Source of the DNA: a virus
Virus record (IMG/VR): IMGVR_UViG_3300025896_001176
Location: 1 to 29,596 of that record
DNA: 29,596 nucleotides
Strand: one strand, 5' to 3'
Shown: positions 10,201-16,038 of the stretch, piece by piece
Position numbering within the stretch: position 1 is the first letter of the stretch
Layout of the letters: the number at the start of each line of letters is the position of its first letter
The notes under the pieces: generated by a model
Databases searched by the model: none
What the model saw: only the letters and a program-made list of their open reading frames with translations
Told to the model about the DNA's origin: nothing
Translations under genes and position numbers: made by a program

Positions 10201-13200
10201 GATCTGCTCCACATACAGTTCACGAATGGCCACCAGCTTTTGCAGCTTGGCGAAGCCGTCCGCCCCCAGACGCAGGCCGTTCGGGATGTCGCTCTCGTTG
10301 GCAAACACCTCGCGCACGTACACGTTTCTGCCAAGGGTTGGCTTTCCTGTTTTTGGGTTGATCTTGACGCCTACTTTGACTTTCTCGCCCTTCTCGTCAA
10401 GTTTCGCCACCTCTTTGAACCACTTGCCCTCCATGTTCATGGACAGTTGCGCAGACCATGGGGTGCTGGCGTCAATGGTGTTTTTGGACACGATGGTCTT
10501 GCCGTCCAAGCTCACACGCTCCACGATTTCAGTCAGGGCGCCGCTCTCGTCGTAATAGATGCTGCCAATTTCACGACCTGATGCCATGATGGACAGGGAT
10601 TCGCCCAGTGCCTTGTGCATGGCCTGCGTGCGCTGGTCGATTTCCTCCGAGACTGGCACAGGCTTGATGCCTGGCAGGTAGGCCATCATGTCATCGAGCT
10701 TGGCTGCCAACTCACTCGCGGGCAACTTCACATCAATGTCGCCGCCGAACTGCATCGAGCCCGAGCGGTCCATCACACCCGCCACCATCTGCGGATTTTT
10801 GGCAAAGTATTGGCTGATGACCATGGGCTCGCCGCCCAATGGGTCAGGAACCTTGGTTGTTTCCGTCCAGGCCAATGCCGCATCGAGCTTGGCGGCACGC
10901 ACCATGCGCTCCTGGCGGTCAGCGTAGGCTTCTTTGGCTGGCACCTTGGCGGTGCGCTCGTTCATGGCGAACTGCAGTGCCGCCTGATCTGCCGTGGTGC
11001 GCTTTTTCAAAAACAGAATGTCTGTCACCACGTCGGTGCCTGCATTGCCCTTGAATGCAGACCCAGGCAGGCGAATCGCCCCCACCAGTTCAGCCTGAAT
11101 CGCCAGGGTTTCGCGTGCGCCCTTCTCTTGTGCGTCCATCAGGTAGCGAGACACCACCATGACCTGCAGCCCTTCCGGCTTCACGGCATCCATGCTGCCC
11201 AGGAAGAACTGGTTGTGAATGCTCTTGCCGTTGAGCTTGGGGTTGTACTGGAAGCGCAAATCAATCGCGCCAAATGGCGGGTTGCCAATGGCCAGATCGA
11301 AAACACCTTCAGGCAGCGGCAGTTTTTCAAAGCCGGATGCCACGATGTTGGCCTGTGGGTACAGTGCCGATGCAATGCGCGCGGTGATGCTATCCAGCTC
11401 AATGCCGGTCACATAACTGCCTTGGCGCATGTACTCTGGCATCATGCCAATGAAGTTGCCTGAACCCACCGAAGGCTCCAGCACCATGCCGCCATTGAAC
11501 CCCAGGCGCTTGGCTGCGCGCCACATGAAGCCCGTCACAGTCTCGCTGGTGTAGTGCGCGTTTGGTGTCGACGCAGATGCCGCCTTCAGTTCTTTGGCTG
11601 TCAGCAGTGATTCCAGTTCGGCTACTTCATTGGTCCAGTCGGCCTTGACTACGCCGGTGACACGGTTGCGGAATGCGTTGGCCAAGCCGCCCCAGCCAAC
11701 GTAGCGGGCCAGCACGCGCTGTTCTTCGGCAGTGGCACGGCGATGCTCGGACTCAATCAGTTTGAGTGCACGAATGGCGGCAATGTTGTCTTTGTATTTG
11801 GTGACTTCACCGCCCGAACCTAGCTTCAGGTCGGGGGTGATGGTGAAATTGGCAGCCGGTACGGCCGCTGGAACTACTTCGCCTGATTCTGTGAATAGGC
11901 CTGGCGCTCCTGCTCGTGAGCCTCGCTTGCTTCCCGCAGCCAGCTTGACATCGGGCGACCCACTGTCCGCTGGTATTCTTCCTCCATCTCCCTTGATTCC
12001 TCGTCCTCGTCCTGTTCCTCCGGTGGCAACAGGATCAGAGTCGGAAGAACCATTTCCTCCGCTTCGTCCAGGCGTGCCCCGTTGGTCATCAGTTGACGAA
12101 TTTCCTTTTCGGCGGCTCGTGCTGCCAGATAGAGCTCCGCGTCCACCCGATCCTCGGCTACCAGTTCCGCCCACTTTTGCGGCAGGAACTCCATCCAGTG
12201 CGCTGCCGCCTTGCTTTTCAGTTCCTGAATCATTTGTCGCGTCCTTTGTTTCAATATCTGCCTTTTCAACAGACTTGTCAAGTTCTTCCAGTGAGTCAAA
12301 CGCGGCCACCTCGCGTTTAGGTGTGACTGCCTTATCCTTGTGCCGGCCAGACGTGGCAATGTAGGCGCCTTGCAACGTCTCGAACGGTATCGCGTCAGCG
12401 GTTTCCTGATCAATCCCGCTGGCAATGAACTCGCGCACGTAGCGTACAGCCTTCTGAAACGTCACAGCGCCCAAGTCCATCGCGCCGTCGAACAACTCAA
12501 TGACGATTGGCAGGATCTGCTGTTCTTCCTCCTGCGTCCAGTTCATACGGGTGTTCTTGCCAGCCAGCGCGGCCAGCTTTCCCAGGGCATTGAACATCTT
12601 AGCTTTGGCGGCTTTTTCCTTGTCGCTCAGGGTGTCTGGCTTGGGCGCTTCCGGTGCTCTGGCCGGCTTGCCGTCATAAGTCGGATTGGCCTTTGCCTCG
12701 TACGACCGCATTTCAGCGTCAAGCTCGTCGTTCTGGCCTTCGTCTGCTGGCGGCTGTGCCATCGGCGATTCGCGCTCTATCTTCGCTGCCATTGCCGCAA
12801 TCTTGGCATCAGAGCGGGTTTCTGCATCGTCAGCTACCAGCTTATCAAACTGGTCTTGTCCAAGCAGCACTGAACGCTCGCCCAATGTATTCGGGTTGCG
12901 CAATGCGCGAATCTTGTTCTTGGTAGTGTCAATGCCATCAATGGAATATGTATTGCCATTTCCCATCAGCAGCGTGTCACCGGGGGATTTCCCGTTTAGG
13001 CTAACTTTCGCCTCTGCCACTTCCGGCGCATTGACTGGAACTTGCTTCGCCGTCCCGCGCGCCGTAGCATTTGGAAACGGTTTTCCATCAGCACGCAGCT
13101 CGGTATGAGGCACATCAGCGGCGGCAGCAGGCTTTACCTTGTCCAATGGACCTGCCTTCAATGCCTTAGCGTCAGGCTGCGTTGAGTGTGTTCGTGCATC

Positions 13201-16029
13201 CTGCGGCTTGCCAATGCGTACCCATTCGCCGTTCACCTTCTTGACAGCGTGAACTTTGACACTCCATCCACCGCCGTCCTCTTTGGGTGGGGTGTAGCTG
13301 ATGACTTCATCGGTTCCGCCGTAGCTCTGCACGATGTTGCCAGGCGTGAAGTAGTCAGCGCGCTCTTGGCGGGCTTGTTCAATGCGCTGCTTGACTGGCG
13401 TTGTCTTTGCAACTGGCGCGGCTGGCGGTAGCTGCGGCGTGACCGGCTTCTTCTCTGGCTTGGCTACTTCTGCTTCGCCCGCGGCTGCCACGCCGGCATC
13501 TGCTGCGGGCTTGTCAGTTGCGACTGTTGCTCCTTGGGCTGGTTGTTCCGAACTTGTTTGCTTGGCTTCTGGGGCTTTCTCAAGTTTGCTCTCCGTGGGT
13601 TGTGATTTGGCAACGATGTCCCAGCGCTTGGCGCCGGTCTTGACTGCCTGGTGCGTGTCTTTCAGGCCGTTCTTGGCAATGAACTCCTGGGCTTTGAGTG
13701 GCTTGCTGAAGTAGGCTGTACCTTTGGCGATGCGCTCAATGGCCTTGGCGCGCTTCTCGGGCAGGCCGAACAGGTGCTCAACGTCAGCTTTGGCTTGCTC
13801 TTTCTTTGTGGGTGCAGTCTGCGTCGGCTGGGATGCCCCGGTCCCTTCGCCCATTACAGGCTGTGCAGGCTGCGTAAGTGGTTCACTTGCTACGTTTTCG
13901 GTAGCTACTGACGCTTTATCTACGAGGGCTTGAGGAGGCTCTACCCCTCTACCTTCCACGGTTACACTTCCCGTTGCGGGTAGTTCCGAAGAGGCGGCTG
14001 CATCGCCTGCCACAGCTTGCGGCGCTTCTCCTGGCGCTTGAGTTGGCGGGGTGTCGGTTCCTTGTGCTGCGTCTTTGACATTGGACATTCCCCGCGCGGT
14101 ATTGATACCAAACCCCGGGCCCGCAACCGCGTTCGTCTTGGTTCCAAGCGTAGTTGGTTGAGGCCTGTTCGCGGCCTGAATGCGTGCTAGATTGGCTGCT
14201 TTTGTGCCAACTGGCTCAGTGCTTTCGCTCGGGCTTGTGGAGACATCCGGCGCAGCGCCAACAGAATTTGCATCACTCGCTTGCGGGCTGCTGGGTTGGC
14301 TGGCAATTGCATCTTGGGTTTCCTCGGGTGTTGCGCCCAGTTGGGCAAAGAACTCGTCATCGCTCAGGTGATCGAAGTCTGCCAGTACATTGGCAATCGG
14401 GACCACGGCAGCCACAGTTTCGCCAGGAGTTTCATCCTTGGCTTCTCCGGCTTGTGTGATGGCGTCCATGTAGGCTTTGTAGGCCTGCTCGTCCTGCTGC
14501 TGGAGCATCGCTGCGGTCTGTGCACGGTACTCGTCTTGCGCAGACTTCACCTGGTCGGCATCGGACTCGACTGGCATCTGTCCAATTGCTGGCTGACTCA
14601 CTCCACTGTCAACGGCCAGGATCGCAGCATTGGTCAGCGATGGCGCGGCGGTGGGTGTCAGGCCCATGGCTTCGGATGGCTTGGGCGGCGCGGGCGGCAC
14701 AACAGGCGGCGTACCACCGTTGGGCGGCACATCGCCATTCAGCCCGCTTTGAAAGTCGCTCAGTTCATCGTCCAGCAGGTCACCGATCTGCCCTGCGGCT
14801 TCGTGGCGCTGCTGTGCCGTGGCTTGGCCCTCTGGTGCTGACAGTGTGGCCCATGCGGCATCTACAGCCTTTGTTCTGTCGTCTGCTTCGTAGCCTTGGC
14901 GGTCTTTCTTCCAGCCTGCATCACTTTGCATGTAGCCGTCAATGGTCGATACCAGTTCAGGCAGTTTGCTGCCGTAGTAGTCGCTGTCCTCGCGCTGCTT
15001 TTCGCTGGCATTCCAAAGCTCGTCAATCCATGCGGTAGGCGTGCTTGGCGGTGTCACTTGTGACACGGGCGGCTGTGCTTCGGGTGTCACTTGTGACACT
15101 TCGGGGGCTGGCGTCGGTGCGGGTTGTTGGGCTGGTGCTTGACGATCCAGCGCACCAAACACAGCACCGGGCCCGGCAGAGGCGAGCGCTTCCAGGGTGG
15201 CATTGCTGGCCACGTTGTCCCATGTTCCAGCCTCGTACCCGGCGCGTTGTGCGGCCAGGTTGGCGGCGACTTGTTCCTGTCCACCTTGAGCGGCTTCCAG
15301 CGGCATTTCGCCCAGCATACCCATGCCAGCGCGACCAAGTACGCCACGCTCGGCACCGGTGGCCACAGCTTTCGTCACCGGCTTGCCAAATGCGCCACGC
15401 ACCATGCCGCCAGCGATCCGACTGACACCTGTCATTGCATCAGCAGCACCCAGCGCACCGCCAAGCGCGATTTGGTCGGTGTTCTTTCCGTCGTAGGCTT
15501 GTGCCTGAGTGGCCTCTTCTTCGGTTCCACCGCGCTTCTTGATTTCGTCGTAAATTGCGCCCTTGGCCGTGCCTGCGCCCATGGCTACGCCAGTTGCCAC
15601 GGCACCCGGCAGGCCAGCGAGTCCACCGGCAAGCGCCGGGACGATGGAGCCCAAGCCTTGCACTGCGGTCTGCACCGGGGCCACGCCGAATGCGCGGGCA
15701 CCAGCTTTCACACCTTCCCACAAACCCTGCCCTTTGGCAGAGTCCATGATGGCCGACTGCTCCTGCTGGTCAGCCTTGGCTTCTGGGCTCAGGTAGTCAT
15801 TGATCACTTCATTGGCACTGCCAAGCGCGCCAGATACCGCATTGCCTGCGCCGGCCGCATCAGCAATGGCCTTGGTCGCACCAACTGCACCGCTGGCAAA
15901 GCCCAAACCTTTGTCGGCAACTTTGCGCAGCATGCCTGCTGGTTTTGGGGCTTCCCCTGTTGCATCTTCGTAGCTGAATGAACCGGTCTGAGGCGCAGCG
16001 GCCTCCTCGTAGGAGAATGGTTTAGACAC
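1267..16029 (-). CDS. Giant polyvalent protein: adenine methylase, SNF2-like helicase, zincin peptidase, LPD38-like C-terminus
   Basis: This 4920-aa protein starts with GTG at 16029 (AAGGAC upstream), 9 nt after the previous stop. In order: paired FSYEE/FSYED motifs; Gly/Ala-rich hydrophobic stretches (41-70, 114-160); Pro/Ala linkers with small domains to about 1260; a Gly/Ser/Arg-rich linker (about 1266-1385); a DarB-type N6-adenine methylase (YVGWGGL 1443, motif I VGSGNF 1521, NPPF 1583); an SNF2-like helicase (GAGKT 2316, DESH 2482, TGTP 2532, EQREGRIIRQG 2875); a coiled-coil-like region near 2970-3010; a zinc metallopeptidase (HELFH 3361); two repeat-bracketed modules (3529-3800, 3834-4026); and an LPD38-like region with hydrophobic segments (about 4420-4475, 4645-4670). 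P1 DarB and polyvalent proteins are packaged and injected to protect incoming DNA; that role is inferred here. KFSQG occurs at 3276, 3809 and 4035 and may mark linkers or cleavage sites. Confidence 0.93.
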   Translation of the reverse strand: MSKPFSYEEAAAPQTGSFSYEDATGEAPKPAGMLRKVADKGLGFASGAVGATKAIADAAGAGNAVSGALGSANEVINDYLSPEAKADQQEQSAIMDSAKGQGLWEGVKAGARAFGVAPVQTAVQGLGSIVPALAGGLAGLPGAVATGVAMGAGTAKGAIYDEIKKRGGTEEEATQAQAYDGKNTDQIALGGALGAADAMTGVSRIAGGMVRGAFGKPVTKAVATGAERGVLGRAGMGMLGEMPLEAAQGGQEQVAANLAAQRAGYEAGTWDNVASNATLEALASAGPGAVFGALDRQAPAQQPAPTPAPEVSQVTPEAQPPVSQVTPPSTPTAWIDELWNASEKQREDSDYYGSKLPELVSTIDGYMQSDAGWKKDRQGYEADDRTKAVDAAWATLSAPEGQATAQQRHEAAGQIGDLLDDELSDFQSGLNGDVPPNGGTPPVVPPAPPKPSEAMGLTPTAAPSLTNAAILAVDSGVSQPAIGQMPVESDADQVKSAQDEYRAQTAAMLQQQDEQAYKAYMDAITQAGEAKDETPGETVAAVVPIANVLADFDHLSDDEFFAQLGATPEETQDAIASQPSSPQASDANSVGAAPDVSTSPSESTEPVGTKAANLARIQAANRPQPTTLGTKTNAVAGPGFGINTARGMSNVKDAAQGTDTPPTQAPGEAPQAVAGDAAASSELPATGSVTVEGRGVEPPQALVDKASVATENVASEPLTQPAQPVMGEGTGASQPTQTAPTKKEQAKADVEHLFGLPEKRAKAIERIAKGTAYFSKPLKAQEFIAKNGLKDTHQAVKTGAKRWDIVAKSQPTESKLEKAPEAKQTSSEQPAQGATVATDKPAADAGVAAAGEAEVAKPEKKPVTPQLPPAAPVAKTTPVKQRIEQARQERADYFTPGNIVQSYGGTDEVISYTPPKEDGGGWSVKVHAVKKVNGEWVRIGKPQDARTHSTQPDAKALKAGPLDKVKPAAAADVPHTELRADGKPFPNATARGTAKQVPVNAPEVAEAKVSLNGKSPGDTLLMGNGNTYSIDGIDTTKNKIRALRNPNTLGERSVLLGQDQFDKLVADDAETRSDAKIAAMAAKIERESPMAQPPADEGQNDELDAEMRSYEAKANPTYDGKPARAPEAPKPDTLSDKEKAAKAKMFNALGKLAALAGKNTRMNWTQEEEQQILPIVIELFDGAMDLGAVTFQKAVRYVREFIASGIDQETADAIPFETLQGAYIATSGRHKDKAVTPKREVAAFDSLEELDKSVEKADIETKDATNDSGTEKQGGSALDGVPAAKVGGTGSRGSGGRGALSGSTSRRKGNSSTDDQRGTPGRSGGNGSSDSDPVATGGTGRGRGIKGDGGRIPADSGSPDVKLAAGSKRGSRAGAPGLFTESGEVVPAAVPAANFTITPDLKLGSGGEVTKYKDNIAAIRALKLIESEHRRATAEEQRVLARYVGWGGLANAFRNRVTGVVKADWTNEVAELESLLTAKELKAASASTPNAHYTSETVTGFMWRAAKRLGFNGGMVLEPSVGSGNFIGMMPEYMRQGSYVTGIELDSITARIASALYPQANIVASGFEKLPLPEGVFDLAIGNPPFGAIDLRFQYNPKLNGKSIHNQFFLGSMDAVKPEGLQVMVVSRYLMDAQEKGARETLAIQAELVGAIRLPGSAFKGNAGTDVVTDILFLKKRTTADQAALQFAMNERTAKVPAKEAYADRQERMVRAAKLDAALAWTETTKVPDPLGGEPMVISQYFAKNPQMVAGVMDRSGSMQFGGDIDVKLPASELAAKLDDMMAYLPGIKPVPVSEEIDQRTQAMHKALGESLSIMASGREIGSIYYDESGALTEIVERVSLDGKTIVSKNTIDASTPWSAQLSMNMEGKWFKEVAKLDEKGEKVKVGVKINPKTGKPTLGRNVYVREVFANESDIPNGLRLGADGFAKLQKLVAIRELYVEQINLETNSAATGPMEANRVKLRAAYEAFVADHGYISEQKNATIISEMPDEGLMLSLELKFRPAVTLAAAVKRGVKPSAARAEQNAILTRAVAIPPERKNDAASVSDAVAIVLGESGRIDVARVAELRKITEEEALTELTEGDSPMAYLDPETNEVTEKNQYLSGNVRKKLIAAQDTGMKRNVEALMKVQPEPWTSDKVTAHMGASWVPPATYADFVQGLLGRKATVTFSKISNTFEVHAPGSSAVDVSKWGTGRYPAVELLNDILNSRRIAVYDGGGKDDPRVLNETETQSAIDKKKEIIEEFDNWIFKDGDRRQELVKLFNDLYNTRVNRQYDGSHMSFPGKVPDSIIAFRRNQINAIWRGIVDRFTMYDHAVGAGKTFTGISRAMERKRMGLSNKPTIVVPNHLVSEWSTQAYRLYPGAKILAAGVKDLEPKNRRRLFAKIAAGDWDLVIVPHSSFKFIGISPETEERFINDELRVAQDALKEAEDDAEPGQRFKPLSVKAAEALILKLENRMDVVRGKAGKDQLLTFEQMGIDDLTVDESHEFKNLTYSTKLTDVRGLGPAAGSQKAFDLYTKMRILHETNGSAVFLTGTPISNSAVEMYTIMRYLAPDVLRENGLEHFDAFRAQFVQASEKPEPTEAGDGLKVVNRLGRNWSNMRSLMDGYYSVADVVTNDDIKAWYAEDNPGKVFPLPNVKDGGRRTVVAKPTPTQQLLIDELIAGYNGLPNIEDVKERNIARLRLMDKARKLALHAKVWDRALTDEPGGKLDKVVDEAFRLYKAFEADKGTQLIFLDRSVPKAQGDDKQIKEYDALRAKLTEANANGDEAGQREAIEAMEKFDSQEIDELRAAQAGGWNAYQHMADGLIAKGVPKEQIAFIQNFTTDAQKKALFEAVNDGTIRFLFGSSQRMGAGMNVQERLVGLHHVDVTWKPSDIEQREGRIIRQGNLLLEKYGQTFEVEIMAYVTERSIDAKMWDLNSTKLRMVNGIRYYDGEFEMDFDDDAAIDMAEIAAIASGDPLMLERIKINTVIEELYRRRRSYNRRVESAGDSLRRAERDVEKLPGEIAKKKSLMVPIGKAFQEATDDKYSRRVNVGEKEFTGLEAALAHAEETIKIAKEGDSKRVFSLDVDGKSYTSEAGVQDAITEKMGDVNSFVAEIAGNKVIRRTAVARELRRLIGSEFTDIPTTPVGSLYGFPLSVKTEKTNFGSFVDLSVKVPYEGGIETIAIAYDLTPEKHTKGTSVTVLTSTLRAAMERLVDKLDSIRTDRYGIDYMERNLKDATANIPTYREAANEQFKQADELDAALTRLDDIQDQLQARAAAASASPAAAPAAPLDGAKFSQGLLSPASFGPKPTPDQIQRLVDKVLQVAKNVIPVSVIGNPSQIAGLRVPAGTKPKGALIDGRIYLFADNIESIGDAYVTLFHELFHLGLQKVIPAEDYAAMLRQFSRNVLVQKYVREWKASPEGVEKAAKMPSAAYEALAAEEAMAMISEELSANDGIGARKMPGLVKTMLSWFAGAADRLGFPDNFGAWIRKLTQNDAEKFVTDMVRASMGGDKNLAKTQSKYGTQATEMTAQTRLSAGGRGTNDPMTSKPLTEKQFYSQYAQHIDLRGRDGSAKATRESILKDGFKKGVNVNAMPPYRGGAPTNIFDKKFMPKKGDIVYLAPKSAWKDRPNGMEIQDGWVPAPHEVIEVSEDGSSMYQEYLQALGGRSEIAAQPSSTSNVAVSKLNRVMRDAGWEVEYIDIDLTAEKPKATIRINRDDGRFLIAKVDSLGRANFETFQREMGLRMDPSTKGRRPLSPMVEDIFLGRQRYEGARSMLRGMTNYLVDNASNPVALADMRSAWAGVMNGPVKQEYALPFSEPTAPDSGGVKFSQGLGHALNNAANNVRGTNDPMTNNDVVGNQGGRSADDNTPGAAKRRVIETGINFVSQVEALAEKHGSVFIRWSPPAKNDLTGNQTSRDFTSGATHSGLSSIEITGDMHPVDIASRLSEYGFLRMQDSRSTPHVFLADKVGVDSDGYDSIKPKKLLLDSDADVVKAIDLKLADIMDAMDNIERESKKLEKSPGHAAVLERLDVAKRKLNKLLPNESTAPDSGGVKFSQGLGHALNNAANNVRDGLNKATVTDLKHQFGNRLADFRGLGLQTLGRRQLVDLYAGDLPQMESYSRMVAQMDADKNESGAEADALATGWGKLKDERQLAELMHDATLAQIDPDKAFVDGDDQNFYDALRDGFTRLTPEAKAAYRKARDMYSGHNDKVRDAIRERIMRSEMSSAKKQALLTKMDGEFFKKVKGVYFPLARFGQYVTIVKDSSGNVLSANRSETMNEAEATRKILLAKFPASGGYKVGKVLKDKEFNAARDGVGRGFMADLFETLDKTNAGDELTDAISQLYLAALPDLSWAKHGIHRKGTPGFSQDARRAFAQNMFHGARYLAKLRYADQLQTKLDDMQEHIVSKADVAAFDSVKAQQVVDEMVKRHDSMMNPATNPISTALTSFGFVFHLGLSPASALVNLSQTALVAYPVMGAKWGFGKASAALMNASRQAAGNKNDISKALSGEDLEAYNEAVRAGVIDVTMAHDLAGIAQGEDSKVSAKIRPVMKAASFLFHHAEKFNRQVTFVAAYRLAKESGAGHLSAYDQAVKATYDGHFDYSASNRPRVMQGNVAKVVLLFKQYAQNMVYTLTRQAQLSLNGATPAERAEARKALGGLLVSHALAAGALGLPMVGMLLSAASMIGGDDDEPWDAKAALQNMLADTLGQKPAEVFAHGLSRLTPWDISGRVGLDKLLLPDVQEGLEGADAVKNWMAAALGPVAGIAVNAGKGMQDIANGQYARGLESMLPSALRAPLKAYRYGTEGNIDKTGVAINEEIGAAGVAGQALGFSPSEARLAQEGKSAIYSADRAIQERRSSLTRQFALAAMAKDQEGMADARKDIARFNEKNPKARITPINLMQSVRARRKRIEQAEQGVYLPKKRQDAIDAGRFAVAD
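3875..3953 (-). repeat. 79-bp direct repeat, copy B (module border in the giant gene)
   Basis: This stretch matches 4553-4631 at 76 of 79 positions, 678 bp away in the same orientation. It encodes the border peptide that begins TAPDSGG, contains KFSQG and ends NNAANNVR (residues 4027-4052 of the giant protein). The two copies bracket an AT-rich module, as expected from a tandem duplication followed by replacement of the inner part, or from recombination-driven insertion. Confidence 0.9.
3952..4530 (-). other. Module 2 of the giant protein: AT-rich, repeat-bracketed insert
   Basis: This encodes residues 3834-4026, between the RGTNDPMT border and the TAPDSGG border. The protein contains EKHGSVFIRWSPP, a SRDFTSGATHSGLSSIEI stretch and a Lys/Glu-rich, probably coiled-coil end. 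I do not recognise the family. Composition differs from the rest of the gene: in 4081-4140 only 20 of 60 bases are G or C, against clearly G+C-rich flanks. With the 79-bp repeat on both sides this suggests a horizontally acquired module. Confidence 0.6.
4530..4554 (-). repeat. 25-bp direct repeat encoding the RGTNDPMT border, copy 2
   Basis: This is identical to 5445-5469 and in the same orientation. On the minus strand it encodes RGTNDPMT (residues 3826-3833), directly after the 26-residue TAPDSGG...NNVR border. Two separate modules therefore begin with the same peptide. Confidence 0.9.
4553..4631 (-). repeat. 79-bp direct repeat, copy A (module border in the giant gene)
   Basis: Partner of 3875-3953 (76 of 79 positions identical). 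It encodes residues 3801-3826 of the giant protein and closes module 1; its last bases join the 25-bp repeat that opens module 2. The three mismatches leave the peptide unchanged, which points to a recent duplication or to conversion between copies. Confidence 0.9.
4630..5445 (-). other. Module 1 of the giant protein: repeat-bracketed domain of unknown function
   Basis: This encodes residues 3529-3800, opened by RGTNDPMT and closed by the TAPDSGG border. The first half reads like a compact enzyme or binding domain: QHIDLRGRDG, ESILKDGFKKG, KKGDIVYLAPKSAW, then PHEVIEV. The H...I..DGF...V.L pattern loosely recalls ADP-ribosyltransferase-type folds, which are known in polyvalent proteins, but the match is too loose to assign. 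The second half (KLNRVMRDAGWEVEYIDIDL...) is a mixed alpha/beta region without a recognised motif. Confidence 0.5.
5445..5469 (-). repeat. 25-bp direct repeat encoding the RGTNDPMT border, copy 1
   Basis: Identical partner of 4530-4554. It encodes residues 3521-3528 of the giant protein and marks the N-terminal edge of module 1, downstream of the metallopeptidase domain. Confidence 0.9.
11874..12233 (-). CDS. Candidate overlapping gene (119 aa) nested in the giant gene
   Basis: In the frame shifted by one base from the giant gene, ATG at 12233 begins MIQELKSKAAAHWMEFLPQK and ends with a stop at 11874. AAGGA lies 8 nt upstream. The product looks like a real soluble, acidic, helical protein (WAELVAEDRVDAELYLAARA, then EEMVLPTLILLPPEEQDEDEE), whereas the same frame upstream of this ATG is Arg-rich nonsense. 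Over exactly this span the giant frame (residues about 1266-1385) becomes Gly/Ser/Arg-rich low complexity, the expected by-product of overprinting. Function unknown. The alternative is that both patterns are chance effects of a G+C-rich linker. Its product would be co-transcribed with the giant protein and translated separately. Confidence 0.6.
   Translation of the reverse strand: MIQELKSKAAAHWMEFLPQKWAELVAEDRVDAELYLAARAAEKEIRQLMTNGARLDEAEEMVLPTLILLPPEEQDEDEESREMEEEYQRTVGRPMSSWLREASEAHEQERQAYSQNQAK
13962..14081 (-). CDS. Possible second nested micro-ORF (39 aa) in the giant gene
   Basis: An out-of-frame ATG at 14081, with GGGGA 7 nt upstream, opens a 39-residue peptide, MSKTQHKEPTPRQLKRQEKR followed by RKLWQAMQPPLRNYPQREV. 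It is strongly basic and lies over a Pro/Ala/Gly-rich linker of the giant protein. This parallels the nested gene at 11874-12233, but the ORF is short enough to occur by chance, so I give it only as a possibility. Confidence 0.2.
   Translation of the reverse strand: MSKTQHKEPTPRQLKRQEKRRKLWQAMQPPLRNYPQREV
15051..15066. repeat. 16-bp palindrome, copy 1
   Basis: GTGTCACTTGTGACAC has arms GTGTCAC/GTGACAC around TT and repeats exactly at 15084-15099. On the minus strand each copy encodes VSQVT in a Pro-rich linker of the giant protein. Imperfect versions occur near 16891 and 16962 in the next gene. It may reflect a peptide repeat or a protein-binding site; the sequence alone cannot decide. Confidence 0.6.
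15084..15099. repeat. 16-bp palindrome, copy 2
   Basis: Exact second copy of GTGTCACTTGTGACAC, 33 bp from the first. It encodes the second VSQVT in the linker that precedes the TAWIDELW segment of the giant protein. Confidence 0.6.
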
Positions 16030-16038
16030 TGTACGTCC

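Noticed and set aside
10615-11463. Plus-strand open frame of 282 codons
   Set aside because: It is antisense to the methylase domain of the giant protein, with an excess of His and Gln, and looks like a shadow.
15124-15981. Plus-strand open frame of 285 codons opposite the start of the giant gene
   Set aside because: It is rich in Cys, His and Arg without domain logic and is antisense to clearly coding sequence; this is expected in G+C-rich DNA.
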